Shown in pieces: positions 27,964 to 37,392 of a DNA stretch of 64,000 bases. Position 1 is the first letter of the stretch, and every line of letters starts with the position of its first letter. Made by a program: the position numbers and the translations under genes. The stretch is from AP-15 sp963774345. Lineage in GTDB: Bacteria > Pseudomonadota > Alphaproteobacteria > ATCC43930 > CGMCC-115725. The stretch spans positions 62,001 to 126,000 of the forward strand of contig CAVZFB010000038.1 of the NCBI GenBank assembly GCA_963774345.1. Direction: 5' to 3'. The notes under the pieces are model-generated. The model was not told where the DNA came from, searched no databases, and was given only the letters and a program-made list of their open reading frames with translations.

Positions 27964-28167
27964 GTTAGACTGGCTAAGCAGCGGGATTCGAGCCTGGACT
28001 GGCGGAGTCCGACGTCGTCCCAGGGCTTCCACGATTTCCGGATCATCTTTGTCAGACCGGCTCCTAAACAAAAGGGGGGTACGACCGGTTGCGCGCGCTC
28101 GTCGACCGATGTGAGCGAGCGGGTGCGCTCGTGACTTCCGCGTTTGCCCTATTCGAGCCATTGCGCG

Positions 28168-29382
28168 CTATCTTCCGTGATGGACGACGCGTCTAATTCT
28201 TGCTCCAGTTCTCTCAGGCGGGGTCATCGGTGGCAGTTCGTTCATGATCGTACGGAGCCGGGTGTCGGTTTCGGGCTCCGAGCTACTGTGGCCGGCCGCC
28301 GTGATGAAATAGTTGACCGCGTTATTGGCGGCGTCGCGCAAGGCCCGAACCAGGGCTTCCGCCTGATAGAGATGGCACACCCGGTCGTAACGCCCGTGCA
28401 CGATGTGGACGGGGATGTCCCTCAGCCGGGCGATATGGGCGAGAATATAGTTGTTGTCGCGGTTGGCCTCGCCGCCGAGAAACCCTCCATTGATCATGTA
28501 GTGGATCAGGATCCTCGCGGCGGTCAGGGCGTATTTCTGGTTTGGCTGGCCGTGGCTATTTTCATCGCGCTTGAGGCGGCCGGCGCTGTCTTCCCAGGCG
28601 ACGCAGGCGGTGGCGGCTTTCACCAGGCGCTCCCGTTCCTCGTCAGTGCGCGGCGGCACAGAGAATGTCTTGGTCAGCCCCTTGACGACATCGCCGCGAT
28701 CTTCCGGCGGGATGGCATCGACGAAGTGCCGCCAAGCCGTCGGGAAATCGTGATAGGCCCCGGGCACCGGCATGACGAGCGGGTCTGCCGCGAATTGAGC
28801 GGCATTACCCTGGAAGAAATAATCGACATCCACTCTGCGGCACAAAAAGACGCCGCGTAGGATCAGGGTCTGCACCGTTGCAGGGTGCGCAATCGCGTAA
28901 GCCAGGGCGAGGGTGCTGCCCCAGCTGCCGCCGAAAATATGCATCGTGCCGTTGATGTTCAGCTCGTGGCGCAGCGCCAGCACGTCGTCGATCAGGTGCT
29001 GGGTCGTATTGTCTGTCAGCGCCGACGTTGCGTCATCATCGCTCGCACTGGGCGTACTCTTGCCGCAGCCGCGCTGGTCGAAAAGGATGACGCGGTACCG
29101 CTGCGGGTTGAAAAACCGGGCGAACGAGCTGTGGCTGCCTGCACCTGGCCCGCCGTGCATGACGATAACCGGCTCGCCGGCGAGCGAGCCGTATTCCTCC
29201 CAGTAGATCCGATGCTCCGAAAATCCCGACGCGGCCAGATGGCCGGACCGGATGAACGGGGGGTTCGAGGGCTGGGTTGCGAATGCGTTGTTTGGCACGA
29301 CTGACTGGGTGTTTGCGTCCACGGTGATGATTTCTGCGATCGAGGGGGTAGGCTGCGAATGCGAGCAGGCGCCGGCCAGCAC
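28168..29382 (-). CDS. Proline iminopeptidase-like S33 hydrolase, possible lipoprotein
   Basis: 404 residues from a GTG at 29382. Alpha/beta hydrolase of peptidase family S33: oxyanion motif HGGPGAG, nucleophile elbow GGSWGSTLALAYA, acid in HGRYDRV and His in AAGHSSSEPE. The family releases N-terminal proline. Compared with cytosolic Pip (~320 residues) there is an N-terminal extension, and the start VLAGAC resembles a lipobox, but a stop codon two codons upstream leaves no signal peptide. The original export signal has probably been lost or frameshifted. Convergent with the secretion operon. Confidence 0.8.
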   Translation of the reverse strand: MLAGACSHSQPTPSIAEIITVDANTQSVVPNNAFATQPSNPPFIRSGHLAASGFSEHRIYWEEYGSLAGEPVIVMHGGPGAGSHSSFARFFNPQRYRVILFDQRGCGKSTPSASDDDATSALTDNTTQHLIDDVLALRHELNINGTMHIFGGSWGSTLALAYAIAHPATVQTLILRGVFLCRRVDVDYFFQGNAAQFAADPLVMPVPGAYHDFPTAWRHFVDAIPPEDRGDVVKGLTKTFSVPPRTDEERERLVKAATACVAWEDSAGRLKRDENSHGQPNQKYALTAARILIHYMINGGFLGGEANRDNNYILAHIARLRDIPVHIVHGRYDRVCHLYQAEALVRALRDAANNAVNYFITAAGHSSSEPETDTRLRTIMNELPPMTPPERTGARIRRVVHHGR

Positions 29383-29596
29383 GGCAGCTTACGCCAAAAT
29401 CGCGGGCGCCGTCGTTGAACAAGATGGCGTCGCAATTGTCCTGGCCTGCGGCAGCTCCAGGAGCCCGCCTTGACCTGCGCCGCACAGTTGCTCGCCATCA
29501 GCCGCCGCAAGTCACTCGGTTGGCCGGAAAGCGCCAAGGTGGCGCTGTGAGTTAACAACGAGCTTGGGTAATGTCTCAGTTTGAAATTGAAATTCC

Positions 29597-30829
29597 TCAG
29601 GATACCGCCGCGAGCACCACCGGGCGCGAGCGGTTCGGTCGCATGGTCATCGCCATCAATGCCGCCGCGACGCCGATCGCGGATGACGCGACAAAAAGCC
29701 ACCCGTACCCACCGAACCGGTCGAACACCCAACCGCCTACCGGCGGGCCGAGGGCCATGCCCAACGCCGAGATCATCGCGACGACACCAAAGACGCTGCC
29801 CATGATCTTCGCCGGGAAATGCTCACGCACCAGAATCGCGTAGAGTGGCATCGCCCCGCCGTAAGCGAACCCGAACAGCACCGACACGGCGTAGAGCGTG
29901 TCGAGCTCGTGAGCAAGCGCGTAAAGCGCAATCGCCGCAGCCTGCAAAACGAGGCACGTCGCCAGCGTGCGTTTCGCGCCAGTGCGGTCGGCAAGCAGGC
30001 CGCAGATGATGCGACCGCACAACGCCGCGAGGCCGGCCGCCCCAAGCACGGTCGCCGCCGTCAGCGGCGCCACCCCGCAGTAAGCGGCGTAGGAGACCAT
30101 ATGGAAAAGTGGCCCGGAATGGGCGGCGCAACAGGCGAAATTGGCCAGCGACAGGATCCAGAACACGTGCGTTTTCAGCGCTTGCCCAACCGTCATGTCA
30201 GCCTGCACACCGCCGATGCCGGACAGGTCTGCGGCGAATGGGTCGGCGGTGGGCCTGTCATCAGCGGCCGGTGCTGGGCGAAGCAGCAGCGCGGCCGGCA
30301 GAATGACGGCCCAGGCGATGAAACCGAGCGTGAGCATGGCGAAGCGCCAGTCATGGGTGACGATCAGCCATCGCGCGACGGGGGCTACTAGCGTCGTGCC
30401 CAGCGCCAGGCCGGCCGAAACAAGGGAAACGGCAAGGCTGCGATGCTGCACGAACCAGCTGGCGGTGGCAGCGGTTAGCGGGACATAGACCGCGCCGGCG
30501 GCGAGCCCGGCGGCGATGCCGTATACAGCGAGAAACGCGGGAAGACTTTGCGCCCGGCTCGCCGTGACGAGGCCAAGGCCTTGCAAGAGTCCGCCAAGCA
30601 GAACGACCACACGCGCGCCGTATCGATCGTACAACCAGCCCCACAGAAAGCCGCCGAGACCCATGAAGAGAAAGGCGAGCGTCGAGGCCGTGGAAATCCC
30701 CGCGCGGGACCAGCCGAGGGAATCGGCCATCGGCTGCAGGAAGACGCCTAGCGACATCACACCGCCCATGCCGACGCAGCTCACAACGACGCCGACGGCG
30801 ACCACCACCCAGCCGTAAAACAATCTCAT
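29597..30829 (-). CDS. MFS transporter, OFA/monocarboxylate type
   Basis: 410 residues. The start MRLFYGWVVVAVGVVVSCVG is the hallmark opening of oxalate/formate-antiporter-like MFS carriers. Twelve hydrophobic helices are visible, with WLYDRYGARVVVLLGG between helices 2 and 3 and a second-half equivalent (GLLADRTGAKRTLA). Likely import or exchange of a small carboxylic acid; substrate unknown. It shares orientation with a related MFS gene at 34819-36213. A frameshifted small gene lies upstream on the opposite strand. Confidence 0.85.
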   Translation of the reverse strand: MRLFYGWVVVAVGVVVSCVGMGGVMSLGVFLQPMADSLGWSRAGISTASTLAFLFMGLGGFLWGWLYDRYGARVVVLLGGLLQGLGLVTASRAQSLPAFLAVYGIAAGLAAGAVYVPLTAATASWFVQHRSLAVSLVSAGLALGTTLVAPVARWLIVTHDWRFAMLTLGFIAWAVILPAALLLRPAPAADDRPTADPFAADLSGIGGVQADMTVGQALKTHVFWILSLANFACCAAHSGPLFHMVSYAAYCGVAPLTAATVLGAAGLAALCGRIICGLLADRTGAKRTLATCLVLQAAAIALYALAHELDTLYAVSVLFGFAYGGAMPLYAILVREHFPAKIMGSVFGVVAMISALGMALGPPVGGWVFDRFGGYGWLFVASSAIGVAAALMAMTMRPNRSRPVVLAAVS

Positions 30830-30948
30830 CCTGACTTCCCATGGCCGTTAGGCCCCAGCGCGGCTTGGCAGCCGCATTCGGCGCCGCGCCGCCAGGCGGC
30901 CTGATCGTGGCGGCCATCAGCGCCGTCGTCACGATCGGGCCACGCGGC

Positions 30949-31145
30949 CAACCTGCTTCGCGAGGACAAGGATTGCTGCTTTGAGTTGTCGATCGACATG
31001 TCCCCGAAGACGGCTGTCTTTGGGTCTACGGCGTCGGCGAGGATCGCGTCACCGCCTTCACCGAGCACCGCATCGAACGCCCGCGCCAGATCATCGCCGG
31101 CGAACGCAACCAAGGTCGGTTGCCGGCCTGTGACCCCATCATCTA
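30949..31145 (+). pseudogene. Frameshifted small conserved-looking protein
   Basis: The plus strand reads NLLREDKDCCFELSIDMSP to about 31004. One frame over it continues EDGCLWVYGVGEDRVTAFTEHRIE and ends at a stop near 31145. Joined, FELSIDM-P-EDGCLWVYGVGEDRVTAFTE reads like one small alpha/beta protein. I do not know the family or function. A single-base loss near 31003 would explain the break. Confidence 0.35.
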
Positions 31146-31215
31146 ATTGGCACCGGGATGATGTCTAAACATGACATCTTGATCGGGCGTCCACAACAAC
31201 GCGCCGCATAATTGC

Positions 31216-31228
31216 GTATTCTGAATAC
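31216..31228. promoter_or_regulatory. Perfect palindrome GTATTC-T-GAATAC
   Basis: A 6-1-6 inverted repeat in the 31146-31512 gap, in an AT-rich spot. The shape suits a dimeric helix-turn-helix regulator of GntR type, but no intact gene starts directly downstream on either strand. Apart from this and the hairpin at 31485-31504, the gap shows nothing I can assign. Confidence 0.3.
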
Positions 31229-31484
31229 AAATCATGGATCATGCCTGTAAGTCTATCTAGAGCGTCCAGAAGTATACATGCCGAAGGCCTCCCTCTCGAA
31301 TTCCGTCACGTTATCCCGGAAAGTGTAGATGGTGCGCCTGCATGCGGTTTGGCCGTCCGAAGGCGCGCCGGCTTCTGCACCAACCAAGCCGAGTACGGTG
31401 CCGAGGAACAGATCGCCAAGTGCCCGGCGCAGCAAATAGGTGATTCTCCGCTGCGCCAAATGGGTCCCTGACGCGGCGGCGGAT

Positions 31485-31504
31485 GCCCCGGCTTGCGCCG
31501 GGGC
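31485..31504. terminator. GC hairpin downstream of the 31513-32472 gene
   Basis: GCCCCGGC, loop TTGC, GCCGGGGC: a perfect 8-bp stem 8 bp beyond the stop of the minus-strand gene. There is no T-run after it, so it is not a classical intrinsic terminator. It could be a REP-like element or an mRNA 3'-stabilising hairpin. Confidence 0.4.
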
Positions 31505-31512
31505 CACTCGCC

Positions 31513-32472
31513 CTACGGCCGTTGCGCGCGCTTTACCTCGGCGGCGAGCGCGGCGAGGTTCGGCGTCGGCTCCAGCGGCAGACCCGGGTGGCCGGTCAGC
31601 CTTTCGCCTTCCTCCCACATTTCGAGGGCTCGTTTCTTCATCGCCGGCAGAACCTCTGCGATTTTGCCGGTGTCGAGGTCGGCAGCGATGCCCGGATAGC
31701 CGGCCCGCACGATCATCGCCGGCAATTTGCCGGTCTCAAACTGCTCGAGCGTCCAGGCGAGCGGGTTCGCGACTAAGGTCGTGTCCCAATAGATGCGGTG
31801 GTTCTTGTTGCGCGGGCCGTAATGGTAGTGCGGGCCGTTCCAGAAGTGGTCGAAGGCCAGGAGCTCGGTTTCCTCAGTGTAGTGCTTGCCGGGCGTGCCG
31901 CCGATATCGGCCAACACATGGATGGCGAGGCCGCCGTCACCCATCGGCAGGCGCCGCATTTCTAAGCCGAAGCGGATGTTGCCGGCCTCGAAGATGTCCG
32001 TGCCCCGATTGTGCTTCACGGTATTGCGCTTGGTCGCATAGAGCTCGCGGGCGCAGGCCTCGACCTGAGGCAGCATGCCGCGTACCGCTTCGTGATCCAC
32101 CATCGCGGCGACCGCCCGATACCCCGCGCGATCCAGCATCTTTGACAGCTTCGTACCGAGGGTCTTGATTGACCAACCGATTGGATTACCGCAGGCGATC
32201 GGGTCCATCCGGTAGAGATTGGTCAGCGCCGTGCCACCCAGCATCTCCGGCCCCGCGACCGCGAGCTGGTCGTTCTCCGGCCCGTAGACGTAGCTCTTCT
32301 CGATGTCGAAGCAGTTGAACCGCAACAAGGTCGTGTCCTTGCCGCCGACCTGTGCCTTTACGTCGATGGAGATGCCTTGGTCGGCGTGGTCCTGGATGTT
32401 TTCGTCCCACAATTCGTGTCTGACGACGAACGTCAACGGATCTGCCGTGAATTTCTGAGCTGCTTCTGCCAT
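31513..32472 (-). CDS. Conserved hypothetical protein (possibly DUF7700)
   Basis: 319 residues with a strong ribosome site (AAGGAGG) upstream of the ATG at 32472. No signal peptide or membrane helix, so cytoplasmic. The sequence is well formed (LRFNCFDIEKSYVYGPEN, GNPIGWSIKTLGTKLSKML, HVLADIGGTPGKHYTEETE, HFWNGPHYHYGPRNKNHRIY), rich in His, Tyr and Trp. I think it may match DUF7700 but cannot confirm this. It stands alone between decayed regions; the nearest intact neighbours are MFS carriers, which would suit a small-molecule catabolic role, but no function is assigned. Confidence 0.75.
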   Translation of the reverse strand: MAEAAQKFTADPLTFVVRHELWDENIQDHADQGISIDVKAQVGGKDTTLLRFNCFDIEKSYVYGPENDQLAVAGPEMLGGTALTNLYRMDPIACGNPIGWSIKTLGTKLSKMLDRAGYRAVAAMVDHEAVRGMLPQVEACARELYATKRNTVKHNRGTDIFEAGNIRFGLEMRRLPMGDGGLAIHVLADIGGTPGKHYTEETELLAFDHFWNGPHYHYGPRNKNHRIYWDTTLVANPLAWTLEQFETGKLPAMIVRAGYPGIAADLDTGKIAEVLPAMKKRALEMWEEGERLTGHPGLPLEPTPNLAALAAEVKRAQRP

Positions 32473-32727
32473 TTCTGGACCCTCCTTTTGATTCGAGACA
32501 TTGGTTGAATTGAGACGCTGGCGACATTACCCAAAATCAACGAGATTATCGCACGGGTTTCTCGCCAGTCGAGTCCCGGCGTCGGGAGCAATGTTGCGCT
32601 TCGCGGCTCTCCGACCCCCTAACCGCATCGTGCCTCCCGATCAGCTCGCCCGCGAGCCGCCCGCCGAACCTATTTCCTGCGTATCGGTTAGCGTATGGGA
32701 AATGCAGATCAGGCTCAGAGGCCAGCC

Positions 32728-32868
32728 GTGATACGTGATCGACCGCGCGTCGTGATCGTTGGCGCCGCCTTTGGCGGGCCGGAAGGCGGCGCGTGGTCTT
32801 GCGCGGGCCGCGGTCGACGTTCTGGTGATCGACCGCCACAACTATCACCTGTTCCAGCCGCTGTTGTA
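32728..32868 (+). pseudogene. Type II NADH dehydrogenase 5' fragment
   Basis: The plus strand gives RPRVVIVGAAFGG, an FAD-binding GxGxxG-like start (third Gly region altered). After a frameshift near 32785 it continues ARAAVDVLVIDRHNYHLFQPLL and then a TAG, where intact Ndh proteins read FQPLLYQVATA. Only about the first 45 of ~430 residues remain. Dead fragment. Confidence 0.6.
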
Positions 32869-33124
32869 GCTATGGCCAAAATAGTTGTATCCGACCCGGT
32901 CGCGAGGATCAGCCAATTACCGATTGGCTGTCACGGGCGCCCTGCCTCAAATCGCTCGACGACGCGACCCTGATCCGCCACCCGATCGCGACGGCGAACA
33001 GGTACAGATTGATCTGGCTGGCTGCGTGGTCGATGCGACGCATCAACCGCCGTGGCCGATGATGACCGCGAGGCGAGATCGGCTTTATTGCCATTTCGAT
33101 CAGCCTTCTAACCGGGCGGACTTG
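32869..33124. other. Decayed stretch between ndh and nnrS remnants
   Basis: No gene can be recognised. Open frames on both strands cross it, but none shows convincing protein composition or matches neighbouring genes. It is probably residual DNA from deletions that removed most of the ndh and nnrS genes. Confidence 0.35.
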
Positions 33125-33433
33125 CGTTAGGCCGGCTCCGGAACCGCCTCGGTGAACGTGTCCAACTGACCGATGGTCTCCCTGACGAAGAGCACCGCGG
33201 ATGAAGGCGCCGATCGACACGAATACTAAGATCGTGCCGAAGAAGATTTTTGGCGAACCGGCGTATGGCGTGATCAGAGAGGGTGGCAATGCCGCCCCTG
33301 TCGCGAACATGACGATCCAGAGCGTGAGCGCCGCCGTCGCCCAGAGTCCGGCTGCGAGAAAGAACGGCCGGAAGCCCTGGGTCAGGAATACCGGCGTCCC
33401 CCGAACGGCGACGCCAATGACTGCGCTACTCAT
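33125..33433 (-). pseudogene. NnrS-like N-terminal fragment fused to debris
   Basis: From the ATG at 33433, overlapping the stop of the nitric oxide reductase remnant, the first ~50 residues read TPVFLTQGFRPFFLAAGLWA then ALTLWIVMFATGAALPP, the N-terminus of NnrS, a haem/copper membrane protein of the nitric oxide response. After ~33280 the reading no longer matches NnrS; a different membrane segment (KIFFGTILVFVSIGAFIRG, then in another frame RETIGQLDTFTEAVPEPA and a stop) follows. The bulk of nnrS is missing. Confidence 0.5.
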
Positions 33434-34717
33434 TGCGCGCCGCCGATCACCTCCGGCGCCGCTCGTGCGCCGGGGATGAAACGCGCGGCGAAGCGCGGAA
33501 ACAGCGGGCGTAGCTTGACGATAAAATCCCAGGCCATAAACAAGGCGCCGGGCGCGAAAACGATATCGCCGGGCATCCGCATCCACTGCCAGAACAGCGT
33601 TGTGTTGTAGAAGTCTTGGCTACGCGCATAAGCGAGCCCGTGCTCGTAGACGGCGTCGAGCTGCGGCCAGCCGATCGGGAAGAAGTTGAAGACGATCCAC
33701 AAGACGAGGCCGCTATTATAGAGCCAGAGGGCCCACCGCCCGAGTTTCTCGCCAAAGGGGTACCCATCGGCGGCGGCGTAGCCCAGGCAGAAATAGATCA
33801 GCCCGATACCCAGAAGGCCGAAGGCGCCGAACAGCGCGGTATGGGCATGGTTCAGGGTCAGAAAGGTGCCGTGCTCGTAGTAGTTGACCAGGGGCGCATT
33901 CTAGGTGCCGCCGCCAAAGACCCCGGCGCCGACAAAATTCCAGAACGCCGCGCCGATTATGTAAGTATAAGCGAGACCGTATTTGAATTCTCGATCGTCC
34001 TTGAGATGAACAACACGGCGCCGAAGGCGAAGAAGGTGAAGCAGAAGCTGATCCAGGTCCAACGGAAGGTGCTGGTTGTCGGCGTATTGCCGACCAGCGG
34101 CTCAAACGGCCAGTTCTGCGTCCAGGACCAAGCAACGCCCGGTCGCCGCGCAACAGTCGTCAGCGACGAGTAGATGAGGAAGTCTGCAGTCTGCTCCGCA
34201 CTCTGCTGATCGAGACTATAAGCCTAAGTCCAGCCCTTGGCGAGATCGTGATGGAGTAGGGACTGGACGATCTCGCCCCGAAGCGTGGTGATCGCCGCGG
34301 CCAGATTATCGGGAATGACGGCCACTTGTTTGGTCAGATCGACGCCTTGGAGCTCGGCTTGCATCGCCGTCTTGACGGCCGGCTGTTGCTCCACAGTCGA
34401 CACTGACAGGTCTTTGGCGCTATTCGCCTTGGCAATGCTGTCCTCGGTTAGCGTGGCGAGGCGCACCAGGTAGGCCGCGGTGTAGTCTTCTCCAAAATAT
34501 GAGCCCATGCCGTAAAGGCTGCCGTAATCCATCAGGTCGGCCTTCTGAAAGCCTGCCTTGCCGCCTACGATGTCGGCTGCCGACATGAGGACGGCGCCGT
34601 CGGGGGTAACGAACCGGTCAGGGAAGGGAGGCGCCGCTTCGTAGGTCAGCTTGGTTGTTCAGCCGAGGATCGCGAAACTGGCGACGGCGACGACCGCCCG
34701 ACTGGATCGGCTCGCAT
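33430..34717 (-). pseudogene. Quinol-type nitric oxide reductase remnant
   Basis: Pieces follow qNOR order. The N-terminus is an ATG at 34717, a frameshift, AVVAVASFAILG, then TGA. Next come TTKLTYEAAPPFPDRFVTPDG, the periplasmic part (DLMDYGSLYGMGSYFGEDYTA), a TAG after LAKGWT, EQTADFLIYSSLTTVARRPG and NWPFEPLVGNTPTT. About 300 residues are then deleted, and after a frameshift YGLAYTYIIGAAFWNF is followed by GAGVFGGGT, a TAG, NAPLVNYYEHGTFLTLNHAHTALFG and the C-terminus RMPGDIVFAPGALFMAWDF. Roughly 440 codons remain of the usual ~750, with at least three stops. The intact enzyme reduces NO to N2O in the inner membrane. Clearly inactive. Confidence 0.8.
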
Positions 34718-34818
34718 GTCTGCACCCTCGCTTTTATGGGCGGCGTGCCGGCGCAGCTAGTCTAGTGCCCGACAACCCAAAGGTCGGTGTCACCCGCGCC
34801 GACTGGTACGGCCGGGTC

Positions 34819-36213
34819 TCAACTGGACCTATCTCGGTCTGAGGACCCATAACGGCACGGCGATTCTGCCGGCGCGGCCGCGGCGCCCGCGCGACAAGAT
34901 GCCATAACCGAGGAGGGCATGGCCGCCGCGCTGTTCATTCGGCCGGCGACAAGGCGGACCTTGCGCGGGCCGGCGAGCCAAATCGCGGTGGCGGAGACCA
35001 GGCTAAGGACTATCGATATGCAAAATGCCGCCGCGTAATTGCCGAAGAGGTCGTGGAGGCCGCCGGCGAGCCATGGCCCCGCCGCCCCGCCCAATATTGC
35101 CGCCAGCATCACGCAGCCGAAGATGCTGCCGTAATGCCGGCCCTCAAAAATCTCGGCCGGGATTGCACCCATCACCGAGGTCAGGCCGTAGCCTAAGGCG
35201 CCCTGGGCAACAACCATAGCGTACAGAACTGGCATCGTCGGATGGCCGCGCAACGCGATTAGGGCAAGGCAGCACAAAACGAAGCCGCCGTTGCCGATCA
35301 TCCACACCCACTCGCGCCCGACGCGGTCAGATAAATGGCCTAGCGCGATCTGGCCGGGCACAGCGACGAGACTGACGATGCCCAAGGCCCAAGCCGCGGT
35401 TGCCGGCGAGAAGCCAATATCGATCAGGTACTTGGTCTGGTGCACCTGTACTGCGTACCAGGCGAAGAGCCCACAGAAATAGCCAACGGCAATCCACCAG
35501 AAGCGGGCGGTGCGCAGCGCCCGCGCCAGTGTCCAATCCACCGCTGCCCAGTCGTGATCGATGATGTTGCCGTGCTGGACGCCTGTCAGGCTGCCCGCGC
35601 CCATACCGTCAGGGTTCAACCCGAGATCCATGGGTCGCCGCCGCAACAGCAGGTTGGGCGGCGCTAGCACGACCAAGACAACAATGCCGAGCGCCCAACA
35701 GGCGGCGCGCCAGCCGTGATCCTCGATCAGTGTTTGCAGCCACGGCAACAAGGTGATTGAGCCGACGCCAACTCCGGAAAAGGCGATGCTGAGTGCAAGC
35801 CCACGCCGGCGCACGAACCAGTTGGTCAGATACAATGACTGGCCGGTATAGGCGAGGCAGTTTATTCCGCCGCCGACCAATGCGCCGAGCGTCAGGTAGA
35901 GCTGCCAAGCCTCGCGCGCGAGCGGCGCCAGCAGCAGCCCCGCCGCCATGGCGACGACGCCGAGCTCGACGACGAGAGCCGGGCCGCGCCGGTCCATCAG
36001 CCGGCCGACAAAAGGCGTCACCAGGGCCGAGACGAGAAAGCCGAACGAGAAAACCCCGGCGGTGAGCCCACTGCCCCAGCCGAATTCATTGAGGATTGGC
36101 GGGAACAGCAGGGAGAAGGCGGTGCGAGCGTTGACCCCCACCGCCATCGTTATGAACCCGATCGCAACCAGTAGCCAGCCGTAGAAGAACGGCAAGCGCA
36201 GCCGCCCGCGCAT
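34819..36213 (-). CDS. MFS transporter, OFA type
   Basis: 464 residues. Start RLPFFYGWLLVAIGFITMAVG resembles other OFA-type carriers. Twelve helices are visible; GRLMDRRGPALVVELG and GHLSDRVGREWVWMIG are the paired loop signatures. The last ~35 residues (Ala/Ser/Arg-rich, after WLAGPRKVRLVAG) do not look conserved, so the end may be an out-of-frame extension. Its ATG overlaps the stop of a small upstream open frame as TAATG, implying translational coupling with a gene that has since decayed. Confidence 0.85.
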   Translation of the reverse strand: MRGRLRLPFFYGWLLVAIGFITMAVGVNARTAFSLLFPPILNEFGWGSGLTAGVFSFGFLVSALVTPFVGRLMDRRGPALVVELGVVAMAAGLLLAPLAREAWQLYLTLGALVGGGINCLAYTGQSLYLTNWFVRRRGLALSIAFSGVGVGSITLLPWLQTLIEDHGWRAACWALGIVVLVVLAPPNLLLRRRPMDLGLNPDGMGAGSLTGVQHGNIIDHDWAAVDWTLARALRTARFWWIAVGYFCGLFAWYAVQVHQTKYLIDIGFSPATAAWALGIVSLVAVPGQIALGHLSDRVGREWVWMIGNGGFVLCCLALIALRGHPTMPVLYAMVVAQGALGYGLTSVMGAIPAEIFEGRHYGSIFGCVMLAAILGGAAGPWLAGGLHDLFGNYAAAFCISIVLSLVSATAIWLAGPRKVRLVAGRMNSAAAMPSSVMASCRAGAAAAPAESPCRYGSSDRDRSS

Positions 36214-36326
36214 TACACGACCAAGTTGATCGGGGTTTCACCCAAACCGACCCAGCGAATGTTGGTGTTGGCGTCCGGCACCGTGTCGCCAAGCTCCAGC
36301 CGAAAAAAGTGTCGGTTATCAGACAT
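36213..36326 (-). pseudogene. Coupled C-terminal fragment upstream of the MFS gene
   Basis: A 37-codon frame reads FFRLELGDTVPDANTNIRW followed by VGLGETPINLVV, with its stop fused to the MFS start as TAATG. It looks like the true C-terminus of a protein that was co-translated with the transporter. I do not recognise the family. Upstream, a short hydrolase start (36477) may or may not belong to the same lost gene. Confidence 0.3.
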
Positions 36327-36366
36327 TCGGTACGCTTATCCGACAGGTAGTAGTTGGCGCGGTCGG

Positions 36367-36477
36367 CTAGTTGCTGACGCGCGAGTTGAGGCCGCCGCCG
36401 GGAGTGACCAGCAACGGGAAGCCAGAGCCGAGCTCCTGGTAGCGAATGCGAGTGTCGCCTTTTTGCAAGAACGGCAT
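36367..36477 (-). pseudogene. Alpha/beta hydrolase 5' fragment
   Basis: An ATG at 36477 preceded by GGAGGAG reads MPFLQKGDTRIRYQELGSGF then PLLVTPGGGLNSRVSN and stops. This is the typical start of an alpha/beta hydrolase up to the first strand-loop; intact relatives continue NWPT. The remaining ~240 residues are missing. The ribosome site is intact, so a 36-residue peptide could still be made, but it would not be functional. Confidence 0.5.
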
Positions 36478-36744
36478 AACAGTCTCCTCCAACGTTCCGG
36501 CCACCGCGCTCGTCGCGGCCGACAGGATGCGCTGGCAGACGTATTAAGCCAATCAGGAAAGTCTTCGAAGGCGTTTCGCTGTAAGCGACTCCCGATCAGG
36601 TCGGTCCACCAAAGAAGCGCGCGTGCACCGGCCGCGGGCAGCACTCGATGAGGACTTCCGCTCTCGGTCTAGGATCGTCTCCAGACTTATGTGTGGTTAC
36701 GCGCGTTTGAAGCGTTTGGGGTGGCGTTGAGAACGCCGGCCGTG

Positions 36745-36920
36745 GCTGGGACATTTCGAGGAAGGTCAGCCGCCTTGGCTAGCTTCAAAATGACACCTGG
36801 CCGTTTCGATATGCTGGTTGGGCTTGTACTCAAGCACCGCGGCTCCAGCGGACCATACGCACAATCCCGCCTGCTGGGTGCGACAGGAATTAGCCGACCG
36901 AACTTAGATCCCCCAGCCCT
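36745..36920 (+). pseudogene. MarR/winged-helix regulator fragment
   Basis: Within a longer open frame the stretch FKMTPGRFDMLVGLVLKHRG then SSGPYAQSRLLGATGISRP looks like the first helices of a MarR-type winged helix (MTPxRFDML...LLxxTGISRxxL). The wing, the C-terminal helices and a credible start are absent. It is a remnant without predicted activity. Confidence 0.4.
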
Positions 36921-37005
36921 CTCCGGACGGAGTCATGATCGGCGAGCCCGAGGTTTGCGTTTTTTGCGCTGGACAGCAAATCGTGCTTACGACCACAAGA
37001 GCCTG

Positions 37006-37392
37006 ATGAAGACGCCCGATTTCAGAGACCGCTTAAGTGCTGCCAGTGCCGCGAAAAAAGCTCAACTTGAGCGTGCCCAGACAATTGCAAAAGACCCCGA
37101 GAGGCAGAAGCGAAAAGAGGCTCGATCGCAGATCATCGCCGCCCGCAACAGCCGGATCGCCGAACGAGAGAGGGACAGACGCGAGGCGATAGCGCGCCAA
37201 GTCGCGGAGCGAGCGGTCGCGGAAGCTGCCGAGGCTGCGGCTCGCGAGGCGGCACGCAAGGTCGAGGAGGAGGCTCGAGTGGCAAGGCTCGCTGAGCAGG
37301 AACGACTCGAAGCCGCCGAGGCGGCTAAACGCGAGACTATTCTTGCGGCCCGCAGAGCGGGCCGCAAGGCGAAGAAGCGTCGAGGATACTAG
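37006..37392 (+). CDS. DUF6481 family protein
   Basis: 128 residues from the ATG at 37006; a longer frame back to 36691 runs through the MarR remnant. The protein starts MKTPDFRDRLSAASAAKKAQ and then is one long charged helix rich in Ala, Arg and Glu (ARKVEEEARVARLAEQERLE), ending in a basic tail (RRAGRKAKKRR). This matches DUF6481, small coiled-coil proteins of alphaproteobacteria with no known function. Cytoplasmic; nucleic-acid contact by the basic tail is possible. Confidence 0.7.
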   Translation: MKTPDFRDRLSAASAAKKAQLERAQTIAKDPERQKRKEARSQIIAARNSRIAERERDRREAIARQVAERAVAEAAEAAAREAARKVEEEARVARLAEQERLEAAEAAKRETILAARRAGRKAKKRRGY

